DNA from: Ruminococcus flavefaciens | GTDB lineage: Bacteria > Bacillota > Clostridia > Oscillospirales > Ruminococcaceae | Assembly: GCA_902760805.1 (NCBI GenBank) | Contig: CACWHY010000015.1 | Coordinates: 1 to 60,378 of the forward strand | DNA: 60,378 nucleotides | Direction: 5' to 3' | Shown: positions 49,623-58,060 of the stretch, piece by piece | Position numbering within the stretch: the first letter of the stretch is position 1 | How the letters are laid out: every line of letters starts with the position of its first letter | Notes under the pieces: model-generated | Databases searched by the model: none | What the model was told of the DNA's origin: nothing | What the model saw: only the letters and a program-made list of their open reading frames with translations | Position numbers and translations under genes: made by a program

Positions 49623-50501
49623 ATGGAAAATGCTACAACTCAGGCCGATCCTGTTGCAAGCGCCTTTCAGGAGCAGGCCGACAAGACCTCGAGCTTTCTA
49701 AACACTGCCGGAGACAAGCTAGTCAAGGCGATACCAGCACTGATAACCGCTGCAATAGTGCTTATCATCGGACTCCTTCTTGTGAAGCTGATGTCCTTCA
49801 TCATAAATAAGGCCATGCGCCGTTCTAACGTCAACGAAGCAGCCAGGAGCTTTCTTGTGTCATTCATCCGTATCGTGCTATATCTTGTGCTTGCAGCGAT
49901 CGTACTGTCACTGCTGAAGGTCCCCATGTCGTCCATAGTGACCATATTCGGAGCAGTTGGCCTTGCTATAAGCCTTGCCCTGCAAAACTGCCTTTCAAAT
50001 CTGGCAGGAGGCTTCATAATCCTGTTTTCCAAGCCATTTTCTGCCGGAGATGTGGTGGAGGTCGATGGAACAGTGGGAACTGTCCGCTCCATAAGCATAC
50101 TGTACACTCAGCTTGTCACCTTTGACAGCAAGACGGTTTTGATTCCTAACGGAAAGGTCTCTGACGCAAAGATCATCAATTACACTGATACTCCTTCACG
50201 CCGTATCGAGCTGACCTTCGACATAAGCTATGACTCGGATTACAGCATGGCGAGGGCACTGATCCTATCATACATCAGTGAAAACAATAAGATCCAGAAG
50301 TCTCCTGAGCCCATAGTCCGTATGAGCGGTCACAAGTCCAGCTCAGTTGCCATTGATGTGTTTGTTTGGGTGCGCAACGAGGACTACCTTGAAATGCGTT
50401 ACACCCTTATTGAAGCCATAAAGGAGATCTTCGACTCACATGGGATCAAGATCCCATACGACCAGCTTGATGTACATATAAAAGAAAGAAAAGAGAGCTA
50501 A
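49623..50501 (+). CDS. Small-conductance mechanosensitive channel (MscS family)
   Basis: 292 residues from the ATG at 49623 (SD GGAGGT). Three membrane helices, with the pore helix and MscS signature 'VTIFGAVGLAISLALQNCLSNLAGGFIILFSKPFSAGD' (in part), followed by the beta domain and the cytoplasmic vestibule. It releases solutes during hypo-osmotic shock. It is followed directly by the metallophosphoesterase gene with no gap. Confidence 0.93.
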   Translation: MENATTQADPVASAFQEQADKTSSFLNTAGDKLVKAIPALITAAIVLIIGLLLVKLMSFIINKAMRRSNVNEAARSFLVSFIRIVLYLVLAAIVLSLLKVPMSSIVTIFGAVGLAISLALQNCLSNLAGGFIILFSKPFSAGDVVEVDGTVGTVRSISILYTQLVTFDSKTVLIPNGKVSDAKIINYTDTPSRRIELTFDISYDSDYSMARALILSYISENNKIQKSPEPIVRMSGHKSSSVAIDVFVWVRNEDYLEMRYTLIEAIKEIFDSHGIKIPYDQLDVHIKERKES

Positions 50502-51362
50502 ATGTCTGAACAAAAGAAAAAGAAAAAGCCACGCAAGCCCATGAAGCACAAGGGACTGAAGCTATTCCTGCTGCTGTGCGTTTTAGTAGGAGTGTGGTGG
50601 TACAACAATTACACGGTAAAAACAGTATCGGAGGAGTATCCCTCCGCAAAGGTGAAGTCTCCTGTGCGTATCATGGTGATAGCCGACCTTCATGCGACGC
50701 TTTACGGTATCAGCAACGAAAGCCTTACCGAGCGTGTTGAGGAAGCAGATCCTGACTTTGTGGTCATGCTTGGAGATATGTATACCCGCCGCAGTCCCTG
50801 GGAGCTGATACAGATCCCGATCGACCTGACAGCCGGCATAGTTCAGAAGGGCTATCCTGTATACTATATCACCGGCGATCACGATACCTCTAAGGAGTAC
50901 AAGGAGGCTATCTCTAAGACCGGAGCGCATCTCCTTGACTACAAGGAGGAAGTGGTTGAGTACGGTGGAACTAAGTTTCAGATCATGGGCATAGACAACG
51001 TGTATTTCAGCCCGACCTTTGACCTTACAAATGAGTTCACACTGCGGCCGGACTGTTTTTCACTGCTTCTGGCCCATATCCCAAATTACGAAAAATACTC
51101 CGCCTTTGGAGCTGACCTGACACTTTGCGCAGACACACACGGAGGCATGGTGCAGCTTCCCTTTGACGGAGGTCCGGTAGTGGATCCTGAGGCTCAGGCC
51201 TTCCTGCCAAAGTTTCTTGGCGACGGCGAGTGCTACGACAAGGGCTGGTTTGAGTACAGCGGCGGAGCTATGTTCATAACCTCTGGCCTGGGAGTTTCTC
51301 CGGCACCGGTCAGACTGAACAACCGCCCTGAAGTCGTAGTGATCGACATTATCCCCCAGTAA
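50502..51362 (+). CDS. Membrane-anchored metallophosphoesterase, YkuE-like
   Basis: 286 residues. A Lys-rich cytoplasmic N-terminus and one membrane helix ('LKLFLLLCVLVGVWWY') precede a calcineurin-like domain with 'VIADLHATLYG' and 'VVMLGDMYTRR'. The usual GNHD reads 'GDHD' and the usual GHTHGG reads 'ADTHGG', so one metal-binding His is replaced by Asp. Activity is therefore uncertain. The gene abuts mscS and is 9 bp before the next FAD gene. Confidence 0.82.
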   Translation: MSEQKKKKKPRKPMKHKGLKLFLLLCVLVGVWWYNNYTVKTVSEEYPSAKVKSPVRIMVIADLHATLYGISNESLTERVEEADPDFVVMLGDMYTRRSPWELIQIPIDLTAGIVQKGYPVYYITGDHDTSKEYKEAISKTGAHLLDYKEEVVEYGGTKFQIMGIDNVYFSPTFDLTNEFTLRPDCFSLLLAHIPNYEKYSAFGADLTLCADTHGGMVQLPFDGGPVVDPEAQAFLPKFLGDGECYDKGWFEYSGGAMFITSGLGVSPAPVRLNNRPEVVVIDIIPQ

Positions 51363-51371
51363 GGAGCTTCT

Positions 51372-52604
51372 ATGGACAAGGATATCATTATAATCGGCGG
51401 AGGAGCTTCCGGTCTTGCGGCAGCTATCTCAGCAAAGAAAACGGCTCCTGAGCTGAATGTGACCGTGCTTGAGCGCTGTGACAGGGTGGGAAAGAAGATC
51501 CTTGCCACAGGAAACGGCCGCTGTAATTTGAGCAATAGGTCTATTTCCCCGGAAAACTACCACGGCTCTCTTGACGCCGCAAAGCTGATACGGGAAAACA
51601 GCTTCGGCGAGGAGCTTTTCCGGCTAATGGGAATCATGACTTACGCCGATGATCGGGGAAGAGTTTATCCTCACAGTGAAAGTGCTGCAACAATTCTCAA
51701 TGCGCTTCGGCAGCGCTGTGAGGAGCTTGGAGTGGAGTTCCTGTGCGGAGCCGACTACTGCGTGACAGGGATAGCTCCGAGAAAAAACGGAGCGTCCGTT
51801 AAAACTCCTTCCGGCGAGTTTTCGTGCAGAGGGCTTATCGCAGCAGCCGGCGGATATGCTTCGCCCCAGCACGGCACAGACGGAACAGTCATCAAGATCC
51901 TGCGTGAGCTGGGCTATAAGACAGCTAAGATCTGTCCGGCAGTGGCGCCTTTGAAGACCGACCAGAGCCTTTTGAAAGGCCTTAAAGGAGTTCGCATGAA
52001 GGGCAGGATCTCCGCAGTTTCTCAGGGAGAGATCCTTCGCACTGAGGAGGGTGAGATACAGTTCACTGACAGCACTGTCTCCGGCATATGCGTGTTCAAC
52101 CTGGCCTATCTATATCAGCAGTACGAAGGCAGGCTCACTCTCAGAGCTGACCTTTTGCCAGAAATGGACAAGCGCCAGCTGACAGATTACCTTTTCTCTA
52201 TGAGAAAGCGCAAGGGCAGTTTTCCCCTGGAGGAGCTGGTCACCGGACTGTTTGCGAAAAATCCTTCGGTATATTTGGTAAAGAGAGCCATGGGCAGACC
52301 CATGACCGAGAAGATCTCAACTGTTACTGACAGCGAGATAAGATCTCTTGCAGCTCTTATCAAGGCAGCAGAGTTCCCGGTTACAGGCTGTGCTCCTTGG
52401 CAGAGCGCACAGGCCACCTGCGGAGGGATCCACGGCAGCTGCGTTGACGGAGAGCTGCGTTCGAGGCTCCATAGAGCTGTTTTCTTCTGCGGAGAAGTGC
52501 TTGATGTAGTGGGAGACTGCGGCGGATATAATTTACAGTGGGCATGGTCCTCCGGCGAAGCGGCCGGCAGGAGCTGCGCACTTCAGGTGAAGGAGGGGCG
52601 CTAA
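51372..52604 (+). CDS. FAD-dependent oxidoreductase, HI0933/YhiN family
   Basis: 410 residues. FAD dinucleotide fold 'DIIIIGGGASGLAAAISAKK', followed by the family block 'RVGKKILATGNGRCNLSN', 'YASPQHGTDGTVIKIL' and the C-terminal 'TCGGIHGSCVDGEL' and 'GEVLDVVGDCGGYNLQWAWSSG'. Members include flavoproteins with ene-reductase activity, but the role here is unknown. It overlaps the next gene by one base (TAATG). Confidence 0.88.
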   Translation: MDKDIIIIGGGASGLAAAISAKKTAPELNVTVLERCDRVGKKILATGNGRCNLSNRSISPENYHGSLDAAKLIRENSFGEELFRLMGIMTYADDRGRVYPHSESAATILNALRQRCEELGVEFLCGADYCVTGIAPRKNGASVKTPSGEFSCRGLIAAAGGYASPQHGTDGTVIKILRELGYKTAKICPAVAPLKTDQSLLKGLKGVRMKGRISAVSQGEILRTEEGEIQFTDSTVSGICVFNLAYLYQQYEGRLTLRADLLPEMDKRQLTDYLFSMRKRKGSFPLEELVTGLFAKNPSVYLVKRAMGRPMTEKISTVTDSEIRSLAALIKAAEFPVTGCAPWQSAQATCGGIHGSCVDGELRSRLHRAVFFCGEVLDVVGDCGGYNLQWAWSSGEAAGRSCALQVKEGR

Positions 52605-54202
52605 TGATAAGAGTCAGCAACATAAAAGTGCCGCTGGACTGTGATCTCAGCGACCTGAGAGCAATTTGCCGAGACCGGCTGAAGCTCTCTCCTGAGCGCA
52701 TCAGGAGCGTAAAGCTCTCGAAAAAGTCGGTTGATGCAAGAAAGAAGTCAGATATACACTTTATCATTTCGCTGGATATTGAGGCGAAGGGCGAGGACAG
52801 GCTCCTGAAAAGTCTGAAAAATGCCGTGAAATATGTGCCTTTCCACTATGAGATCCCGGCTGTGAGTCCCACTGAACACAGGCCAGTCATAGTCGGATTT
52901 GGCCCGGCAGGAATGTTCGCAGCTCTTGTACTTGCAATGTCCGGCGCTCGGCCTATAGTTCTTGAGCGTGGCGGAGATGTTGACTCCCGCTGCCGAGCAG
53001 TGGAGGAATTTGCATCAGGCGGAAGGCTTGATCCCGAGAGCAATGTTCAGTTCGGTGAAGGCGGTGCAGGTACTTTTTCCGATGGAAAGCTGACCACAGG
53101 CATAAAGGATCCCCGTATCAGCTGGATCCTTCAGCGTCTTGTGGAGTTTGGAGCGCCTGAGGAGATAACCTACCTTGCAAAGCCTCATATCGGCACAGAT
53201 AGGCTCCGTGGAACAGTAAAAGCCCTCCGTGAGAGGGTGATCTCTCTGGGAGGAGAGGTCATCTTTGGGGCGAGATTTTGCGGATTTTCCTCTGAAAATG
53301 GTACCCTGACAGGAGCAAGCTATGAGAAGGACGGCCAGATCTGTCAGCTGTCTGCAAATAGTTTGATCCTGGCCACCGGTCATAGCGCCAGGGACGTTTT
53401 CCAGCTCCTCCAGAGGGAGGGTATCGCAATGACCCAGAAGAGCTTTGCTGTGGGAGTCCGTATCGAGCACCGCCGTCAGGACATCGACAGAGCTATGTAC
53501 GGCGAAATGGCCGGCCATCCGGCTCTGAAAGCGGCTGATTACAAGCTGGCAGTGCATCTGCCTAACGGAAGAGCCTTGTACACCTTCTGTATGTGTCCGG
53601 GCGGATCGGTCGTGGCTGCGTCATCAGAGGAAGGCAGGCTGGCTGTAAACGGCATGAGCTGCTTTGCCCGAGATGCAGAGAATTCCAACAGCGCCCTTCT
53701 TGTGAACATAGACCCAAAGGACTACGGCAGCGACGACCCCCTGGCTGGAATGTATTTTCAGCGAAAGATCGAGGAGAAGGCTTTTGCAGCCGGAGGAGGG
53801 GACTACCATGCTCCGGCGATAAGTGTTGGCAGCTTCCTCAGCGGAGGGGAGCCTGCGCTCTCAGATACTGTGAAGCCCTCCTACAGGCCTGGAGTTCGTC
53901 CGGCGTCCCCTGAGGAATACCTTCCGGATCTCGTCTGCGAGAGCCTGCGGCTAGGTCTTCCGGAAATGGGAAAAAAGATTGCAGGCTTTGATGACGGAGG
54001 AGCTCTTCTCACAGGCGTGGAGAGCCGAAGCAGCTCGCCTGTAAGGATAAGCCGTGGCGCAGATCTAGTGTCGGAAAGTCTCCGGGGGCTTTATCCTTGC
54101 GGAGAGGGGGCAGGATTTGCCGGCGGTATCGTATCAGCAGCAGTTGACGGCATGAAGTGTGCCGAAGCAGTTATAAAAAGAATGAATGGAGGCAAGCTAT
54201 GA
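52604..54202 (+). CDS. FAD-dependent dehydrogenase (COG2509-like)
   Basis: 532 residues from the ATG at 52604 (SD GGAGGGG), coupled to the upstream FAD gene. The N-terminal about 80-residue domain ('MIRVSNIKVPLDCD') precedes the FAD fold 'VIVGFGPAGMFAALVLAMSGARPIVLERGG' (in part), 'NVQFGEGGAGTFSDGKLTTG' and 'LYPCGEGAGFAGGIVSAAVDGMKCAEA' (in part). The family is widespread in Clostridia and uncharacterised. It overlaps the small gene that follows by 4 nt. Confidence 0.88.
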   Translation: MIRVSNIKVPLDCDLSDLRAICRDRLKLSPERIRSVKLSKKSVDARKKSDIHFIISLDIEAKGEDRLLKSLKNAVKYVPFHYEIPAVSPTEHRPVIVGFGPAGMFAALVLAMSGARPIVLERGGDVDSRCRAVEEFASGGRLDPESNVQFGEGGAGTFSDGKLTTGIKDPRISWILQRLVEFGAPEEITYLAKPHIGTDRLRGTVKALRERVISLGGEVIFGARFCGFSSENGTLTGASYEKDGQICQLSANSLILATGHSARDVFQLLQREGIAMTQKSFAVGVRIEHRRQDIDRAMYGEMAGHPALKAADYKLAVHLPNGRALYTFCMCPGGSVVAASSEEGRLAVNGMSCFARDAENSNSALLVNIDPKDYGSDDPLAGMYFQRKIEEKAFAAGGGDYHAPAISVGSFLSGGEPALSDTVKPSYRPGVRPASPEEYLPDLVCESLRLGLPEMGKKIAGFDDGGALLTGVESRSSSPVRISRGADLVSESLRGLYPCGEGAGFAGGIVSAAVDGMKCAEAVIKRMNGGKL

Positions 54203-54468
54203 AAATAAACGTGATAGGCGGAGAAATGTCCCGCCATGAGATCGACCAGTACATCGCCTATGCCGGAAAAAAGTATCCCGGCAGGCAGATATGCGGAATT
54301 GACATAGTCATTGACGGTGAGTTCGTTGACCTGAAAGTCTATTTCAGCGATCAGGATTTCCAGCGAGCCTTCCGGTCCGCTGATTATCTGGTAAACGATA
54401 TGGACAAGCTCAACGACGCAAAGCAGAGCGAGTTTTCCGAGAAGCAGCGTCATCCGGTAGAGGAGTAA
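54199..54468 (+). CDS. Small conserved protein, paralogue of the gene at 3947
   Basis: 89 residues from the ATG at 54199 (SD GGAGG, 6 nt upstream), overlapping the FAD gene stop (ATGA). It shares the pattern MKINVIG..MS.HEIDQYIAYAGKKY.GR.I.GIDI.IDGE.VDLK with the protein at 3947 and has a similar charged C-terminus. Family not recognised. It is tightly coupled to the FAD dehydrogenase and lies 2 bp before rsmA. Confidence 0.75.
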   Translation: MKINVIGGEMSRHEIDQYIAYAGKKYPGRQICGIDIVIDGEFVDLKVYFSDQDFQRAFRSADYLVNDMDKLNDAKQSEFSEKQRHPVEE

Positions 54469-54470
54469 AC

Positions 54471-55325
54471 ATGGAGCTGACAAATATCGGAACAGTAAAG
54501 GATATTCTGGGCAGACACGGCTTTAGCTTCTCAAAGGGTCTTGGCCAGAATTTTATCATCGACCCAACTATCTGCCCGAGGATCGCTGAAAACGGAAACG
54601 CAGCACCCGGTTGGGGAGTTCTTGAGATCGGAACAGGTATCGGAGTGCTCACCAAGGAGCTTGCCCTTCGTGCGGACAAAGTGGCAGCGGTGGAGATCGA
54701 CAGCCGCCTTCTGCCCATTTTGGAAGAGACCCTTGCTGACTTTGACAACATCAAGATCTACAACGAAGACGTAATGAAGTGCGACCTTATGGGGCTCATC
54801 CAGAGAGAATTTGACTGCCTGAGAGTAGCTGTGTGTGCAAATCTGCCCTACTATATCACTTCGCCCATAATAATGATGCTTCTGGAGAGCCGCCTGCCTA
54901 TCGAGTCCATAACTGTAATGGTGCAGAAGGAAGCCGCTCAGCGCCTTTGTGCTCAGGTAGGAACAAGAGAGTCTGGTGCTATCACCGTGGGAGTGAACTA
55001 TTACGGCACGCCCAAGAAGCTGTTTGGCGTATCCCGTGGCAGCTTCATGCCCTCGCCAAACGTTGACTCAGCAGTCATCAGGATCGATCTTAACAAGGAG
55101 CCAAGGCTCTCTGCCGAGGAGGAGAGGTTTTTCTTCCGCATGGTCAAGAGCGGCTTCTCGCAGCGCAGAAAGACCCTCTCCAACGCACTGTCCTCCATGA
55201 TGGGCATAGGGAAGCAGGAGGTATATTCGGCTCTTAGCAGCCTAGGACTGCCGGAGAGCGCCCGCATAGAGCAGCTTGACATGGATCGGCTGATCCAGCT
55301 GTCCCAGCTCCTAATGAACAAATGA
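54471..55325 (+). CDS. rsmA: 16S rRNA dimethyladenosine transferase
   Basis: 284 residues. Dimethylates two adjacent adenosines in the 3' hairpin of 16S rRNA. Motifs are 'FSFSKGLGQNFIIDP', 'VLEIGTGIGVLTKELA', 'AVCANLPYYITSPIIMMLLE' and 'FMPSPNVDSAVIRI'. SD GAGGAG. It is the last gene of the mscS-to-rsmA run. Confidence 0.95.
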   Translation: MELTNIGTVKDILGRHGFSFSKGLGQNFIIDPTICPRIAENGNAAPGWGVLEIGTGIGVLTKELALRADKVAAVEIDSRLLPILEETLADFDNIKIYNEDVMKCDLMGLIQREFDCLRVAVCANLPYYITSPIIMMLLESRLPIESITVMVQKEAAQRLCAQVGTRESGAITVGVNYYGTPKKLFGVSRGSFMPSPNVDSAVIRIDLNKEPRLSAEEERFFFRMVKSGFSQRRKTLSNALSSMMGIGKQEVYSALSSLGLPESARIEQLDMDRLIQLSQLLMNK

Positions 55326-55394
55326 AAAAAAAGCTCCTTCCTTCGGGAGGGAGCATTATATTGCAAAAAAACAGTCCAGTAAAAACTGGACTGT
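55325..55394. terminator. Two hairpin terminators between rsmA and tRNA-Pro
   Basis: The first stem, GCTCCTTCC/GGAGGGAGC with loop TTCG (55333-55354), and the second, ACAGTCCAG/CTGGACTGT (55371-55379 and 55386-55394), both carry stronger U-runs on the minus strand. They probably end the tRNA transcript as well as rsmA. Confidence 0.75.
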
Positions 55395-55476
55395 TTTGCT
55401 GACTACTGAACTTAAATCGTTTCTCAGGAAGTTGGGGAACTGCCTGATAGGTAACTAAGTACCGGAAGTCATCAAT

Positions 55477-55552
55477 TGGTCTGAGTGACGGGACTTGAAC
55501 CCACGGCCTCTACCACCCCAAGGTAGCGCGCTACCAACTGCGCCACACCCAG
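55477..55552 (-). tRNA. tRNA-Pro (anticodon GGG)
   Basis: A cloverleaf is readable on the minus strand: acceptor CTGGGTG paired with CACTCAG, D-arm GCGC...GCGC, anticodon stem CTACC/GGTAG with loop TTGGGGT (anticodon GGG), T-arm GTGGG TTCAAGT CCCGT, discriminator A, and an encoded CCA (55479-55477). The flanks are A+T-rich, with a terminator downstream. The rest of the 55326-55641 gap holds nothing else that I can identify. Confidence 0.93.
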
Positions 55553-55641
55553 ACGTTTGAATGTTCCGTAATCAACGATTTATATTATAGCACGGTTTTT
55601 CAGGTTTGTCAAGGGTTTTTTGAAAAAAATACAGATTTTTT

Positions 55642-56163
55642 TTATTTTAAATCAAAAAGGGCGATAATTAGCGCAGAATCGTAACCGGCGGATTCAAACA
55701 GAGATCTCAATTCTTCTTTTTTGAAAGCCATTCGGAGCTTTTTTGCAAAATCGAAGGCATTATTCTTTTCCAATTCCGACGCTGAGCTCCAGTCAGCATA
55801 AAGTCTAAGGCTTTTTTTGAAAAAGTCATATTCTCCGCCGAAGATATAGCAATAATCTTCGATGCGGAGGTAGTAATACTCCGATGCTCCGTTTTTGAAC
55901 AGGTATAATATCTCAGACGGTTTTGTTGTGTAAAGATTTTTGTAATCTCCGCCACCGTATTCTATCAGCATTTTATCACCTGAGGAAATACTGTAATCTA
56001 CACCGGTGTCGGGAAAGCCGTTCCTTTCACGGTATTCAACAGTATAGGTCTCTCCGGATCCGTTGGTTATCTCATAGCTCTCCGGGGGATCCAGCTCCGC
56101 CTCATAGCAGCCGCAGCACAAAAGCATGACTAGGGCGAAGAGCAGCACTGTGATCTTCTTCAT
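55642..56163 (-). CDS. Small lipoprotein
   Basis: 173 residues from the ATG at 56163 (SD AGGAGG). The signal ends in a Cys-rich lipobox ('FALVMLLCCGCYEAE'). The mature part is mixed alpha/beta with many aromatic residues and no domain that I recognise. It lies downstream of the aquaporin gene but is separated from it by a terminator, so its expression may depend on read-through. Confidence 0.72.
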   Translation of the reverse strand: MKKITVLLFALVMLLCCGCYEAELDPPESYEITNGSGETYTVEYRERNGFPDTGVDYSISSGDKMLIEYGGGDYKNLYTTKPSEILYLFKNGASEYYYLRIEDYCYIFGGEYDFFKKSLRLYADWSSASELEKNNAFDFAKKLRMAFKKEELRSLFESAGYDSALIIALFDLK

Positions 56164-56173
56164 AGTTCCTCCT

Positions 56174-56206
56174 AAAGAAAAGGCGCACACCTTTTTGATG
56201 TGCGCC
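56174..56206 (-). terminator. Terminator between aquaporin and lipoprotein genes
   Basis: Stem GGCGCACA/TGTGCGCC (56182-56189 and 56199-56206) followed on the minus strand by a U-rich run, only a few bases before the lipoprotein SD. It could attenuate the downstream gene. Confidence 0.75.
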
Positions 56207-56213
56207 GCTTGAA

Positions 56214-56987
56214 TTACTTTTTCTTGCTGTTCTTGTTGTTAGTGTTCTTCTTTACAGGTGCGGGAGCAGGAGTCTCCTTGACTTCCTCAGCGCCTGACTC
56301 AAGGAACTTGTAGATGCAGGCTGCGAGAGCTGCACCAACGAAAGAACCAACAATGAATACCCACAGTGAGCTAAGAGGATCGGAGTTGCCGTTGATGGAA
56401 GAAGCGATAGCGGGTCCGATGCTTCTTGCAGGGTTAACGGAAGTACCTGTGAGGCCGATACCGAGGATGTGTACCAGTGTCAGTGTAAGACCGATAACCA
56501 GACCAGCGAAGGAGCCGTGTCCGGCCTTCTTAGAGGTAACGCCCAGGATAGTGAGTACGAAAATGCAGGTGAGAACGATCTCGACTAACAGACCAGCAGC
56601 AGCGCTGCCGTTTACACCGGCAAGACCGTTTGAGCCGAAGCCGCCAGTCTTGTCAGCAACGTCGCCCAGGCTGAAGATAGCTGCCAGGATACCGGATCCG
56701 GCGAAAGCGCCCAGACACTGAGAGATGATGTAGCCGAAGAAGTCGGATACTGTCATTCCTCCGCTGAGAAGAACGCCCAGAGAAACTGCCGGGTTGATGT
56801 GACAGCCGGAGATGTTTCCGATGCTGTAAGCCATGCCAACGATAACGAGACCGAAGGCCAGCGCTGTCAGGATGTAGCCGCCGCCGTTCACAGCGTCACA
56901 GCCTACCAGCATAGCTGTTCCGCAGCCAAGTGTTACCAGAACCATAGTTCCGATGAACTCAGCCACATACTTTTTGATAGATGCCAT
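56214..56987 (-). CDS. Aquaporin (MIP family)
   Basis: 257 residues with six membrane helices. Two NPA boxes, 'SGCHINPAVSLG' and 'GTSVNPARSIGPA', mark the aqueous pore. The residue arrangement resembles AqpZ-type water channels more than glycerol facilitators, but I cannot decide selectivity. The C-terminal tail is rich in Lys and Asn (KKNTNNKNSKKK). SD GGAGG. Good promoter upstream. Confidence 0.92.
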   Translation of the reverse strand: MASIKKYVAEFIGTMVLVTLGCGTAMLVGCDAVNGGGYILTALAFGLVIVGMAYSIGNISGCHINPAVSLGVLLSGGMTVSDFFGYIISQCLGAFAGSGILAAIFSLGDVADKTGGFGSNGLAGVNGSAAAGLLVEIVLTCIFVLTILGVTSKKAGHGSFAGLVIGLTLTLVHILGIGLTGTSVNPARSIGPAIASSINGNSDPLSSLWVFIVGSFVGAALAACIYKFLESGAEEVKETPAPAPVKKNTNNKNSKKK

Positions 56988-57037
56988 AATTTTTTGCCTC
57001 CTTTTGAATTTTTTCAGTTTGGCAACTGATCAACTTC

Positions 57038-57066
57038 ATTATAGCATGATTTTAGGTGATAGTCAA
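57038..57066 (-). promoter_or_regulatory. Promoter of the aquaporin gene
   Basis: On the minus strand, TTGACT (57066-57061) and TATAAT (57043-57038) have a 17-bp spacer. Confidence 0.75.
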
Positions 57067-57123
57067 CGATCTTACGTGGATTTTTTTGAAAAAAATAGAG
57101 AGGATGTGTTTGGCTTGAATAAC

Positions 57124-57151
57124 AAAAAAAGGAGCAGCACAGGGCTGCTCC
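57124..57151 (-). terminator. Terminator of the sortase operon
   Basis: Stem GGAGCAGC/GCTGCTCC with a 5-nt loop and seven U on the minus strand. Confidence 0.9.
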
Positions 57152-57160
57152 TGAACATTG

Positions 57161-58060
57161 TTATTTGCTGACGTTAGAAACGTCTGTGGGTGTGACTGTT
57201 TTTTCTTTGCTGAGAAGAACTCCGTAGACTATCAGCAGAGCGATCCCTACGGCTGTCACAGCGATAGAAGCGGCCATAAATGCAGACGTCAGGCCGTTCA
57301 TAGCTGAGGTATAGGCTGTGAAGACAGAGGGCTGCTTGATAGAAAATGAGTTGAAATAACCGGTGCCGAGCAATATGGCAGAGGGGATAGTTCCCACAGC
57401 TCCTGCGATCAAGCATGAGACTCCAAGCCAGTACAGCACTGACCTTTTTTCCTTACGGCAGGTCAGTATCAATAGCAGGATCAAAACTGCGGCTGCACCG
57501 AAGAGTCCGGCGATGATGTAGACCAGATCTCTGTAGATCACACCGACTTTTTTGAGTACGCCATGGCTTCGGAGAGAGGACATCTTATAGATATCGCACT
57601 TTTCTGAAACTACTTTTCTTGCGGAAGTTTGCGCCTTCTCCAGGGCTGTGTCATATTTCTTGTCCTTCTCGATGCTGTTTTCGCTGGCGTAGCTGCTGAA
57701 GAACTGCTCCAGGCTCTCATCCAGTTTATCCAGGTCAGCGATACCGTCAGAGGTGTTACCGGACTTCATGAACATGAAACCGTCACGGATCTGCTGATCT
57801 CTGATGTCACGGATAAGGCTTTCAGAAACAGCGTCTGTGTAAACATTGGCCGGGATCCCTGAGGAGCTTGTCCTGTCCTTGAAATAGCTTTCCAGCTCAT
57901 TGAGTATCATGGGAGCAGTCTGCTTGTCTTGAGCCAGACTAATGGCTTTTTCGGGAGTTGCATGGATAAAGACCACCATAGTTCCCATAAGAGCCAAGGT
58001 CACAAAAACCGTGATAACAGACAGCACCAGGGAGACGATGTAAGACGAAGGCTTTTTCAC
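57161..58060 (-). CDS. Membrane protein of the sortase cluster
   Basis: 299 residues. An N-terminal helix ('YIVSLVLSVITVFVTLALMGTMVVF') leads to an extracytoplasmic helical domain of about 140 residues, then three more membrane helices and a short tail. Family not recognised. The ATG overlaps the sortase stop (ATGA), so it is coupled to the sortase and may assist pilus or surface-protein assembly. Confidence 0.75.
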   Translation of the reverse strand: MKKPSSYIVSLVLSVITVFVTLALMGTMVVFIHATPEKAISLAQDKQTAPMILNELESYFKDRTSSSGIPANVYTDAVSESLIRDIRDQQIRDGFMFMKSGNTSDGIADLDKLDESLEQFFSSYASENSIEKDKKYDTALEKAQTSARKVVSEKCDIYKMSSLRSHGVLKKVGVIYRDLVYIIAGLFGAAAVLILLLILTCRKEKRSVLYWLGVSCLIAGAVGTIPSAILLGTGYFNSFSIKQPSVFTAYTSAMNGLTSAFMAASIAVTAVGIALLIVYGVLLSKEKTVTPTDVSNVSK

